From: Immersiella caudata
Lineage: Eukaryota > Ascomycota > Sordariomycetes > Sordariales > Lasiosphaeriaceae
DNA length: 64,000 nucleotides
Direction of reading: 5' to 3'
Assembly (NCBI GenBank): GCA_030512335.1
Contig: JAULSU010000001.1
Coordinates: 8,122,001-8,186,000, forward strand
The notes under the pieces were generated by a model. That model saw only the letters and a program-made list of their open reading frames with translations, was not told the origin of the DNA and did not search any database. Positions 33,538-44,659 of this stretch are shown here, in pieces. Numbering within the stretch: position 1 is the first letter of the stretch; each line of letters starts with the position of its first letter. The position numbers were made by a program, and so were the translations under genes.

Positions 33538-34564
33538 TCAAAACCCAGGTATCCTTGCATACAAGCCATCGTATAACCTCCCTACCCATCCCGGTGTCTC
33601 ACCGCCTCTTGCTACCACGCCCAAGCCCCCAGCCGCCCAGACTGCCGTCGCGACTACTACAACCGCATTGATGATCAACAGCCTCCTCCTCCTCTTCTTC
33701 TTCGTCTGCCTGTCCGCCGTCGCATTCCCCGTGTGCCTCTCCAGCTTCCACCCTGCACCTTGCGCAAGCCCAAACCACTTTGCCCACCCCCAGATCATAT
33801 GCCCACATCCCAGCCCAAGCAGCGCAGTATACGCCGCCCAGCTCGTAAGTCTGTGTCGCACAAACCCATGCGCCACATACGCAAGCCCAATATTCGCGCT
33901 GTCACCCTCAACAGCGAGCGGCAGCCCGCGGTTCACAAAGACGTGCGCTGCCAGTGCCACCGCGAAGCCATACCCCGAGGCGGCGATGTAGCTGAATTGA
34001 GGCCAGCCGGACCGAAGATCCGCACCATAAGCGCCCCAATAGCGGCGGACATTATGCTGACGTCGGAGAAAGCGAAGGACGAGGCCTGAACCTACGTGCG
34101 CGACGACGGGTAGGCCAACTAGTAGGGGCTCGGAGAGAGGGGTCTGGTAGATCTCGCGGGCGAGGAGGAGGTACGACTCGGAGGACGGGACGGATTGAGC
34201 GACGAGGGGAATGATCGAGGTTGTTGCGAGGTGGAGGCCGGCGAATAGGGAGAATGTGTAGCTCGAGTATCGTTGGATGCGCGTTACTAATGCTGGTCGT
34301 TAGCGATCGGATTGAGTTTGGGGGGTTCGGTTTAGAGGGAGCCGTACGGTAGTAGGCTGCGCCATGGCTTCCGCTGAGCCCAACGCCGGTTGCAGATCGT
34401 GAGCGCGACTTGACCAAGGGTTCTAAATCTTCATCGTGTTCGGGGAGGGGCGGTAGGGCTTTCTCGGTGTTGAGTCGTGGAGACTCGATTGGTGATGGGT
34501 CGAGTTGCATCAGGGACGCCAGTGTTTCCTGGGACCCTTTGGTGCGCAGGGAATCTGAATCCAT
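33538..34564 (-). CDS. mcp1: Mcp1-like mitochondrial membrane protein
   Basis: Two exons, 34348-34564 and 33538-34292, with a 55-nt intron (GTACGG donor, CGACCAG acceptor), 323 aa. The ATG at 34564 has a perfect CCACCATGG context. The first 70 residues are disordered. The intron joins AAYYP to LVTRIQRYSSYTFSLFAGLH, the start of a heme-b/Mcp1-type transmembrane domain that occurs twice. The first copy includes GLHLATTSIIPLVAQS and the second SYIAASGYGFAVALAAHVFV. Histidines are placed as in the family (GLHL, AAHV, YVAHGFV). Yeast Mcp1 is in the mitochondrial outer membrane and helps lipid homeostasis together with Vps13, suppressing loss of ERMES. A basic KKKRRRR stretch precedes the last membrane segment. 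It is divergent with the C2H2 gene. Confidence 0.88.
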
Positions 34565-34943
34565 GGTGGAGAGAGGGTGATGGAAACCGGCGCGCCGGAT
34601 CTCCAGTAGAACTCGTCTCGGTGCTCCCTCGCTGTCTGTCGGCTTGAGGTTGTCCAAAGGGTGATGTTTGCGGATGGATTTGTTGAGTTGTAAGTTGGCA
34701 GATGCGGGATGTGTTGAGTCCGTGCATGGGGCGGCGTCAATGCCGTCCATCCGGGGTTGAAACGGCCAGGTTGGAGCGGCCAGACCCCACATCTGCAGGG
34801 TCGGGTCTTGGCAAAGCAAGGCGCCAGGCACGACTTGAACTTGTTCTTGCATCACTTTTGTCCAACAACTGCTCTTCCTGCCCTCGTCACCGCGAATATT
34901 AGAACCGCAAACGATCAAGCATCCGCGCATCAAAACCGACACA
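34565..34943. promoter_or_regulatory. Shared divergent promoter, mcp1 and C2H2 gene
   Basis: 379 nt between two divergently read start codons. It must contain both promoters and leaders. I see no TATA box. The part next to the C2H2 start is rich in A and C (AAAACCGACACA), typical of a fungal leader. Confidence 0.55.
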
Positions 34944-35509
34944 ATGCCTCCTGTAAGAACCAACCCCCCGACTTCTGCCTGACGTTTCTAACCTCCATTC
35001 AGCGACACCAAACCCTCCCCCCGGCGCAAACCTCTTCGGCCCGCGAAGCCCTCCAATCCTTCTACTGCCAACTATGCCAAAAAGGATACACCCGCATGAA
35101 CGACTACGAAGCCCACTTAAGCAGTTACGACCACAGCCACAAGCAGCGACTGAAGGACATGAAGGCCATGGTGCGCGACCCCAACGCCGCAGCCCGCGCT
35201 CGTCGTCAAGAACAGAAAGCCGAAGGTGTCATCAGCATAAAGCTAGGCGAAGCCACCGCGGGGAGTGGTGCGGGTGCTGGTGGAGTTGGAGGCGGCTTCA
35301 AGAAGGGCGGCTTTAAGAAGTCGGGGTTCAAATCGGCCTTCGTTCCGGTCGAAGACGAAGTGGCAGCGGCGGCGAAAAAGGAGGACGCTATCAAGAAGGA
35401 GCAGGAGCCACAAGGTGCTTTGGGCGGTTTTCCGAGGAGCGAGTTGGTAGAGAGCGATACCGAGGACGAAGGGTACGAAGTTTACGATCCGAGGAGACCC
35501 ACCGACTGA
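34944..35509 (+). CDS. C2H2 zinc-finger protein
   Basis: Exon 1 is only nine bases (34944-34952, MPP). A 50-nt intron with GTAAGA donor, TTTCTAAC branch and TTCAG acceptor follows, then exon 2 at 35003-35509; 171 aa. The finger is YCQLCQKGYTRMNDYEAHL, completed by a histidine in SSYDHSHKQR. It is the extended C2H2 type seen in RNA-associated proteins such as the GPATCH8/ZNF804 group. After it come KDMKAMVRDPNAAARARR, a Gly/Lys repeat (GGGFKKGGFKKSGFKSAF) and an acidic tail ending DTEDEGYEVYDP. This fits a nuclear nucleic-acid-binding protein, possibly linked to splicing; that role is inference. Its stop is only 69 nt from the stop of the convergent Zn2Cys6 gene. Confidence 0.85.
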
Positions 35510-35578
35510 GCCATAATGGGCTATCATACATGCAACGATTACGGCGGTCTGTGAGGACAAAGTGCTTGTTTACTCCCA

Positions 35579-38186
35579 TCATTGGGGTTCTTCAGTACTT
35601 GGCCAATCACTTGGTTGCAGCTCCGGCAAATCACCCTCAACTAGGCCCATGATATTTGAAGTGGCCGAGAACCAGTTGCCAAGCCGCATCGCCTGGTATG
35701 CATCAAACCCTTCGACGCCATCGTTAAAGTCGGCGCCTTGTTGAATGGATGCGTCTTGCGGGGCAAGGAAGCCCAGTTGGCTCAGATACATGTCGATATC
35801 GTTTCCGACGAGGTTCATCTCACTATCCTGCTGCGCTTTCGCCTCGGTATACAGGCGTGCAACATTATACAGCACTCGGCAGACGCGAAGGAACTTTTCA
35901 GTCGCGGGCGAGACAGCGCAAGCAGGTTGGAGGGAGTCGGCGAAGTCGGACAGACGTTGAAGATCCTCCATGTTCGAGGTCTCGATGACGTGGCAAAACA
36001 AGACGATGACGGGGACAAAGGGGAGGTAGAGGATGGTCCTGTGCCGAATTTGGTTAGCAACACCACCACCCAAACGATCGAGAGTCTAAAGACGAACCAA
36101 TGGAGATATGCAGCTTTGGCATGATCTGCGTCAGCAAGCCGCATGCATTCGTGATGCCACGCCATTGCCTTGCGAGCTGCCTCGATGCATGCATTGTACA
36201 ATGAGCCTTCGGGGCCAGGCTCATTGGGTATGGCACGATAAATCAGCGTCATGGCGCTGTGGAACGTCACCTCGTCGGAGAGGATGGATATGTCGGCCGA
36301 GTAGAAGCTCACCCCAGCCCCGGTTGCTTCCGTAGTTCCCGGCCGAGGTAACCCGGCGGCGTCGCGTTCAGCACGCATGTTGCGATAGATGTCATCCAAC
36401 ATGCTGATCAGGCCGCGGGCACTCTCAGCTCGCCGCTCGGGCGTATGAGTCAGGGCGGCCGGGCTGTACAGCTCTTCATAAGCCCTCCCGATGAACTCTG
36501 CGTGGTTTATGCTTTGGTGGTAGATGGTTTTCCACGCAGGATGCGCAAAGATGATGCTGTCACCCAGCCTTCGAGGAACGGTGATGTCGTGGTCCTGGAT
36601 CATGGAGGACCGGCCGAAGCGGAGCGAGAAGCACTTATCATTCGCATAGGCGAACCAAAACATGGCTGGCTTAATGTCGTACCACGAGTCGGTTGCTGCT
36701 GCTTCTGGTGGTTGTTTGCGGTGGTATCCAAGGGTCTGGCACAAGATGACGGCCGTGATGTTGAACCTCCAGGCAAGCGAGAACTTGGACATCTCAATGG
36801 CATACGTCGACTGGTGGGGGGCGTCAGCTCAGGGCAAATGCGTTGGGAACGATGACAAGAGTCAACTCACGGCCATCACAAGCACCTCGACGCTCTCTTT
36901 ACGGGCTGGCAGCAGTAAGGGCAAGTTGACAAGAGCCGTCTCGAAGTTGGCACGGCAGAGCTCCATATACCGGAGCAGCTCGGCCTTCTCCTCGCCCTCC
37001 ACATACCACGCTCTCTCCTGGAAGAGATAGTACAAGCCCCCGTTCACGATGGCGAATATTGCCAGACTGTAGTCCTCGTCAGGGAAGTACACCATGCGGC
37101 ACTGCTCAAAGAATATGTCTGGGTGTGCCGTGGTGATCCACGCGAGGGTGAAGTTCTGGGGTGGCAACCGGCCTATCGTCCACATTAGCCAACGAAGCTG
37201 ACGGAAAGCAAGGCAGACTCGCTCTTGATATCTCGCAAGAAGGCGACGACAGTCTGCATTGGGGGCATGGGAAGGTCGCGGAAGCCCCCTTTTGGGAGTG
37301 GCTTGGCATGCTCGAAGCGGGAGTCGTGGCCACTCTCGCGATTCTGCGTGGTGGCAATGTGCCGTAACGCTTCAAGTGCCGACTCCATGTCTGGACCATG
37401 GTCGCGGAATGATGTCCGGGTCACGGCTTCTCGGAGAAACTCGCTCGCGAACGCGGAGTGAGCGGCCATGGAGGAGTCGCCGACGAACTGGGAGTCTGGT
37501 TCATCATCGACGATACTCTCTTCGCGCTGGGTTTCACTGGTGAAGGTCGGTGGAGTCGGCTGTGCCCCTGACGCCGCGGGGCTGGCATTGTTTGTTGAGG
37601 GCGCGGACGACGAGGTGCGGTTGGTTAGCGAGAGGGTCAACTCTCGCAGCATGCCCTCGATGCCAGCCAGCCGGTTCTCAAACTGGTCGATCTTGCGTTC
37701 ACTGCACCATGTGAATAACACGTGCCACAGGCTTCAGGGACTTCAGGGGAAGCTCACTATTGGGTGGATATCAGGACTCTCTGGCGGGCTTCCTTTGGCC
37801 GTTGGCCGAGACCGGAACTGCTGCACTGCCGGTTCGCAGTCCGACAGTTCGAGCACGGCGACTCTTTGTCGCAGCGGATCTGTCAGGATGGCAGCATACA
37901 TGAGCACTTACAGCCTATCAGGGGAGAGATGTCAATGGGGAAAGCTTGCCTTTCGAAGTCGGCATTGGTCGCACTAGAAGCTCGGATCCGCGGGTTAGCG
38001 ATGCGATGGAGGGAGACAAGACCGGCTATGCGCGCGGGCGAATTTCCATAAGGCACAGCACCGAGAGGGCCATGCGGCGTTCGCGGGTGGTCCTTAGGTC
38101 CTCGGCAGGGTGGAGAGAAGACCTACGGCTCGTTTCGCAGAGTCCCCAGGAGACTGGTGGTCTCCACTGTCCTGGCCGATGTCCAT
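35579..38186 (-). CDS. Zn2Cys6 fungal transcription factor
   Basis: Seven exons on the minus strand: 38127-38186, 37950-37973, 37880 boundary to 37758-37879, 37203-37701, 36871-37155, 36098-36810 and 35579-36038. The sum is 721 codons. The zinc cluster is assembled over three exons: KRACDQCRLRK, then IRCDKESPCSNCRTANRQC, then an ISTQYERKIDQFENRLAGIE linker and coiled coil. The middle homology region follows (FPDEDYSLAIFAIVNGGLYY, SKFSLAWRFNITAVILCQTL, LSDEVTFHSAMTLIYRAI). The intron between exons 2 and 3 (37880-37949) starts with GCAAGC, a GC-AG intron. The intron 37156-37202 (GTCAGC donor, 47 nt) is the least certain. It is divergent from the ABC exporter, so that gene is a natural candidate target. 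The ligand or signal is unknown. Confidence 0.88.
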
Positions 38187-38831
38187 TCTGCCAACTCCCG
38201 TCTGTGATCAACCACGCCACTTGTCGCCGGACTTGTCGTTGGTAATTAGATAGTTTCTGAACCGGTAGTCATAAAGATGCACCAAAAGAAGACACACGTC
38301 GCTTTCTGCCGTTCTCATTCCTTCCCGCCCCGGACAGTCTGGGGCAACAGCGATGAGCGGGCCGTAGGTAAGATGGTTCGGGTTCCGCGGACCCCGCGCG
38401 ATGCAAGGAACAGCTCCACAAATTCCCCTGCCCTCCCCACCCCACCCTTTCCGCGTAGGCTGCCGGCCCTTTGTTGGTCCACTTGGGGGTTCCCTCCGGG
38501 TTTCGATTGCGCCTGGAACGATCGAAAGCCGTAGTCCGAGCGGCCAAGACCATTGCTTACGGGGTCCCAACCGCTGCACGCGGCTCGGCGCCGCCAAAAT
38601 CCCCGGTGATGCGTCATGCCGAGAGTGTAGACTGCGAACTCCTCGGGAAGGCACGCTCCTGCGGAGAGAGCTGCCTCTGACATCCCTTCCTGGTCTCATA
38701 TCTAGGCTGCAATACTCGGTAATACTGGAGAACAGACAGATGCTTTCTTCTTTTTTCTTATTTATGAGGTGCCGTCACAGCTGCCAGCGGCCATCGCCCC
38801 CTGCTCGGGATCGCAATCACAACACCACAAG
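38187..38831. promoter_or_regulatory. Divergent promoter, Zn2Cys6 regulator and ABC exporter
   Basis: 645 nt between the two start codons. It holds several CGG/CCG words of the kind zinc-cluster proteins bind, including an everted CCG-AG-CGG at 38536-38543 and a CCGCGG palindrome at 38385-38390. Such words are also common by chance in this GC-rich DNA. No clear TATA box. Confidence 0.45.
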
Positions 38832-41800
38832 ATGAGCAACGCTGCGAGCGATTCTGAGCGAACGCCCGTCGAGGCTGCTGGCGTCGCAATGCCAAAAGCT
38901 GAGCCAGAACCGAAGGAACAGAGCAAAGAATCGAATGGATCGTCCTTCAGGAGCTACGTTGTAAGACTTGTCTTTAATTCGCAGCCATCAGCAACACAAT
39001 AAAGATGCTGACGTTGCCGTGTGCTGCTTGCAGCGAGTGTTTGGCTACGCCAATCGTACCGACTGGCTTCTAAACAGCCCCGCCCTCCTCCTCTGCATCG
39101 CCTCCGGCGTCGTCCTCCCCCTCATGAACTTTGTCTTCGGCCGCTTCGTCACCGTCTTCAACGACTTCGCCATCGGCGCCTCCACCCCCGATCAGTTCCG
39201 CTCCAGCGTCAACGAGTACACCCTCTACTTCATCTACCTCTTCCTCGGCAAGTTCCTCCTCACTTACGCCTGGACCGTCCTCTTCTCCGCCAACGCCATC
39301 CGCATCACCCGCGCCCTGCGCATCGACTTTTTGCGGCACACCCTCCGCCAGGAAATCGCCTTTTTCGACTCCGCCGAAGGCGGGTCTGTCTCTGGCCATG
39401 TCACCACCAACGCGTCCCTCGTCAACCAGGGCATCTCAGAGAAACTCGGCCTCGCGATCCAAGCTACCGCCACCTTCTTCGCCGCCTTTGTCGTAGCTTT
39501 CACGGTGCAGTGGAAACTCACGCTCATCACCCTCGGTATCGTCCCCGCCATCATCATCGTCACCGCCATATGCATGGCCATCGACACATCCCAAGAGGCC
39601 CAAATCATGAGTATCTACTCCCGCGCCGGCCAGCTGGCTGAAGAAATCTTCTCCACCATTCGCACGGCGCATGCATTCTGGGCATACCCCAAGCTCTCAC
39701 GCCAGTACGAAGCCATCCTCGACGAAGCCCGACTTGTCGGGAGAAAAAAGGGACCGAATTACTCAGTGTTGTTCTCCACCGAGTTCTTTTGCGTTTATTC
39801 GGGATACGCACTGGCGTTCTGGCAAGGACTGCGTATGTATCGTTCCGGCGAGATCGACGACCCGGGACGGATTGTTACGGTGATTTTTGCGGTGCTGTTG
39901 GCGGCGCAAGCGTTGACGCAGATTGCGCCGCAGAGTGTGGTTATTTCCAAGGCGGCGGCTGCGGCGCATCAACTCTTTACTATTATTGATAGGGAGTCAA
40001 ATATTGACTCGTTGAGTGAGGAGGGGGTGAAGCCGGAGGAGTGTAAAGGGGGGGTGGAACTGAGGGGGGTGGAGTTTGCGTATCCGAGTAGGAGGGATGT
40101 GAAGGTGCTGAAGGGGTTAAGTGTGAGAATGGAAGCGGGCAGGACGACGGCGATAGTTGGTGCGAGTGGGTCGGGGAAGAGCACGATTGTGGGGTTGGTC
40201 GAGAGGTGGTTTGAGCCTGAGGAGGGGAAGGTGTTGCTTGATGGGAGGGAGGTTGGGGGGTATAATTTGAGGTGGTTGAGGACCAATATTCGGTTGGTGC
40301 AGCAGGAGCCGGTCATGTTTAATGGGACGGTGTTTGAGAATGTGAGGAATGGGTTGAGTGGGACGACAATGGAGGGTTTGGATGAGGGGGAGCAGAGGAG
40401 GTTGGTGGAGGAGGCTTGCAAGGCGGCGTTTGCGCATGAGTTTATTGAGAGGATGCCCGAGGTGAGGTTGGTGTGTTGAGTTGAGTTGGGGCCTTGACTG
40501 ACTGTGGCGCATAGGGATATGATACGCAAATCGGCGAGAGAGGGGCGATGCTTTCTGGCGGGCAGAAACAGCGGCTTGCCATTGCGCGGAGTGTCATCTC
40601 GAACCCGCGGGTTTTGCTCCTCGACGAGGCTACGAGCGCCCTGGATCCTAACGCTGAGAAGATTGTGCAAAAGGCGCTCAACAATGTTGCCGTTGGGCGG
40701 ACGATGGTTGTCATTGCTCATCGGCTGTCGACGATTCGGGACGCTGATAACATTGTGGTCTTGTCAGGCGGCGTTGTCACCGAGCAGGGCACGCATAGTG
40801 AGCTGATGGCGCAGGAGGGTGCATACTCGAGGCTGGTGCTGGCGCAGGATCTTGGGCAAGACAACGAGGACGAGGATGTTCAGGAGCAAGGGGCTGATGC
40901 GGACATGGTGGCTGTGGAGAAGGCCGCTTCGAAGGCCCTCTCTAGCGGATTCGAAGCTGCCGAAGACCCTGGAAAGGGGCCGATCGGGCCGAACTACAGC
41001 CTGCTCAAGTGTCTGGCCATTCTTGGGCGGGAGCAGATTGCACTTTGGCCAACGTTCCTTGTCATTCTGTTTGCCTGTGTTCTTGGAGGTAAGTTCTCTT
41101 GCGCATGGTTGGTAGGGGCATGGCTGACGTGAATAGGGGCGTCGTACCCTGGCTTGGCGATTCTCTTTGCTCGCACCATGGAGGCATTTGCTCTCACCGG
41201 CGATGAGATGACGGAGCGGGCCAACTTTTATTCCCTCATGTTCTTTATCCTGGCCCTGGGGAACCTTGTCGCGTATGCATTGTTGGGCTACTTTTCCAAC
41301 ATCATGGCACAGCACACCATCAAGACGTATCGTCTCGAGATCTTCAACATCGTTCTTCGGCAGAGCATGGCCTTCTTTGACACGCCGGGAAATACCACGG
41401 GGGCACTTGTCACGCATCTGTCACAAGAGCCGCAGAGTCTCCAAGAGCTACTGTCCTTCAACGTCGCCCTCATCATCATCGTTGTCATCAACCTAGTCTC
41501 AAGCTGCGTCCTCGCCATCGTCACGGGCTGGAAGCTCGGTCTCGTCTTGGTCCTTGGTGCGCTCCCGCCCCTTGTCTTCTCGGGTTACCTGCGTATCCGG
41601 CTTGAGTTCAAGCTGGATGACGATACGTCGACACGCTTCGCGGACAGCACGGCCATCGCTTCAGAGGCCGTCATGGCGATACGCACTGTTGCCTCGCTTG
41701 CACTCGAGAGACAGATTATCGACCGGTATGAGGCGAGTCTGCGCAACATTGCAAAGACATCGCTGAAGAGTCTGATATGGACTATGTTTTGGTACTCGTT

Positions 41801-42959
41801 GAGCCAGTCTATCTCTTTCTTGGCCATGGCTCTCGGTTTCTGGTGAGCCTCTCCAGCCTCATGATGGTAGCTCCTGTCCCTAACCCAGTCCCAGGTATGG
41901 CGGTCGGCTCATGTCGTTTGGCGAGTACACGCCTACGCAGTTCTACGTCGTCTTCATTGCTGTCATCTTCTCTGGGGAGGCTGCTGCCGGTTTCTTCACT
42001 TACACTACTAGTGCGTGCCCCTTGCCCAACTCACAGGAAGACATTAACACTGCGTAGGCATCACAAAAGCACAGCGTGCTGCAAACTACATCTTCAAGCT
42101 CAGAGGTACCGTTCCAACTGAGAACAAGGATGACAACCCCCCGAGGCCAGAAAAGGTGCTTGATGGAGGCACCGCCATCGATTGCCAGGGGCTCGAGTTC
42201 GCCTACCCCCAGCGACCAACAGCAAAGGTCTTAAAGGGCGTCTCCCCTCACATCCAACCCGGCGAGTTCGTCGCCTTTGTAGGCGCTTCCGGCTGCGGAA
42301 AAACAACAATGATCAACCTTCTCGAGCGCTTCTACGACCCCACCGGCGGCGCCGTCCTCGTCGACGGCGTAAACTTCCAAACCATCCACGTCGGCCAATA
42401 CCGCAGCACCATCGCCCTCGTCCAGCAAGAGCCCGTCCTCTACCAAGGCTCCATCCGCGACAACATCGCCCTCGGCGTCCCCGACACCGACGACCCCACC
42501 CAACCCGCCATCTCCGACACCGACATCGAAGAAGCCTGTCGCCAAGCCAACATCCACACCTTCATCGCCTCCCTCCCCGACGGCCTCGCCACCCCCTGCG
42601 GCTCCCAAGGCCTCCAACTCTCCGGCGGTCAACGCCAACGCATCGCCATCGCGCGCGCCCTCATTCGGAAACCCCGCTTACTCCTCCTCGACGAAGCCAC
42701 CTCCAGCCTCGACACCGAGTCAGAGCGCGTCGTCCAGGCAGCGCTGGACGCGGCTGCAAAAGGAGGGGAGGACGGTCTGGGCATGAAGAGGACGACGGTG
42801 GCGGTTGCGCATAGGTTGTCAACGATTAAAAAGGCGGATAGGATTTTTGTGTTTTCGCATGGGAAGATTGCCGAGAGTGGGACGCATGAGGCGTTGTTGG
42901 AGAGGAGGGGGATGTATTATGGGATGTGTTTGGGGCAGTCTTTGGATCGGGCTACGTAG
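38832..42959 (+). CDS. Full-size ABCB-type (MDR/Ste6-like) ABC transporter
   Basis: Six exons, 38832-38960, 39034-40461, 40515-41088, 41137-41842, 41895-42010 and 42058-42959. All introns have GT-AG ends (47-73 nt) and the frame closes at 1284 aa. The order is membrane domain, ATPase, membrane domain, ATPase. The first ATPase has Walker [10 protein letters not shown] (residue about 415), signature [12 protein letters not shown], Walker [13 protein letters not shown] and HRLST. The second has GASGCGKTT (about 1061), [24 protein letters not shown] and HRLST. Both sites look catalytically complete. Fungal ABCB proteins sit in the plasma membrane and export lipophilic drugs, toxins, secondary metabolites or a-type pheromone. 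The head-to-head Zn2Cys6 gene suggests inducible export. The wobble base switches from mostly C to mostly G near 39850. Confidence 0.95.
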
Positions 42960-44659
42960 GCGATTTGCCTTGGGACGGCATGTTGTCATTAGCGCTGGTG
43001 CTTGGGATATTTTGGCTCGTTGATAACTTGTTGTTAAGCGAGGGGGGGAGGGGAATGACTAGGACATCTTTACTCTGTCTTGTTTAGTAGGTAGGTATAT
43101 TTGCAGTGAATCAGGGGTGTTAGCAATGCCAAAGGAATGGGATGAGATGATATGGACATGTAGACATGTAGTTAAAATAGACAACAAGACCACGAGAAAA
43201 GAAAGGGAAAGGGAATTGAAGTACCCCAACCTGGAATCGAGCCGGAACTTGGAGTGTGAGCGATCGAGAATACCTGCAAACCGAGGGAGTTGAATGGAGC
43301 AGGTGGATCAAATGATAGCACAAGCTCGTCGTCAATCTCGAAGAAATACTTGTAATTGTATGATCGCCGGGTTGTGAGTTAGTCTGGGGAACCAAGATAT
43401 GAATCCGGTTTGATCAGGATAGAATAGGATGGACGGAAATTCCGAGTAGAGACGTTCAGGGGGTAACATCTCACTTCATCCATGTGAAGACTCACAGTCC
43501 GAGCCCTCGTTGAGCAGCAAGTGCATCGTCGGCTTCACAGTTTACTACGCTTGAGTCTAACTTAGCAATGAAATTTGGCTTGATTCATTCCAGTGAGAAG
43601 TCTGATTTTTGCTATTTATTGATACCACTACTTTGTATGACTCGGAACCCCTGACAAAACTCGATAACGATAACAGTTATTCGAGTTGCATACCAATTCA
43701 CCAACTCAGACACTCGCTCCATCTATATTTCTCAACGATATCGACGTGCTAGGGTGCTACAATGCCTTCCAGAAACCCAGGCCATGCCGTCTCAGGCAAA
43801 CCCCGGAAGCGTCGACGCATCGCAATACCGATGCAGCCACGACATATCAATACACCAAATAACAAAGCCCCTCTTTGGCCACGACCGTCTCGACTACCGG
43901 CATCCAGCTAGAACATTCTCTCCCAGATTTTGGGCTTGTTCTTGCAGTCCACCTGACTTGGCCACCCGGGCATCACATCAGCCCTCTCGTGCGAACGACA
44001 ACACGGCTCGGCAACTGATCTTACCTCCCGTCCCCATATACCCGCGCCGCCACGGATATTCATTCATCCTCCGCAAACAGTCTTATATAACCGATATCAA
44101 AAAAACCTCTCTCCCAATGCTCTGCCGGTTAAATCCCCCCCCCCCCCAGATATTACCACCCAATGGCACCGCTATCACCCAGCAATCCTATTTGTCTCTC
44201 ATCCATCTCGTGCCCGCCCTCCGCAAATTGGTCTTGGGCTCAAAAATCTGGGGCATACTGCGCAACCGTGCATCAACCCGGGGCCCCGCGTGCTCTTCCC
44301 TGGCTGATGCCTGGCGGCGCCCAGTCGGCGTGTCACAAGGATCGAAGTGAGGCCGAGGAGCGGCCACTGCCACCGGGGAGATGGGCCGCCCATAGGGTCG
44401 TTAAATGGCACGCACCGTGGGTGAGCCTGGAGCGATGACGCCCACTCCCACGCACAGAGTAGTTCCCCGGGACGAGCCAACCGACACACAACCAAGAAGG
44501 GAGAGGGATATATATCCCAAAGCTTAAGCCGGGCGTCCCCGCGCGTATCCCCCACCCTTTCCCCTTTCGTCCCCTTCTCAGTGCCTTTTCTCTTCGTCCT
44601 CAAGGGTATCCCATCCCCTCTTGACTCCATTCCCGACCAGACCAGGGTCATCATCAGCA
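42960..44659. other. Intergenic region between ABC exporter and AA9 gene
   Basis: 1.7 kb without a supported gene. It includes a C13 run at 44135-44147. About 150 nt upstream of the AA9 start is an ATATATAT box (44508-44515), which probably directs AA9 transcription. The part from 44440 to 44650 is CT-rich leader. A weak T-arm-like sequence near 43220 was examined and rejected as a tRNA. Confidence 0.5.
44508..44515 (+). promoter_or_regulatory. Probable TATA element of the AA9 gene
   Basis: GGGATATATATCCC lies about 150 nt upstream of the ATG at 44660 and is followed by a CT-rich leader. The flanks form a short inverted repeat. Confidence 0.5.

Noticed and set aside
42182..42814. Arg/Pro/His-rich 210-codon frame over the ABC exporter
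   Set aside because: A shadow frame created by C-rich wobble bases of the exporter's second ATPase domain.
43205..43270. T-arm-like sequence (AACCTGGAATCGAGCCGG) suggesting a minus-strand tRNA
   Set aside because: The stem is imperfect, the loop lacks the normal TTC, and no anticodon or D arm at the right distance could be drawn.
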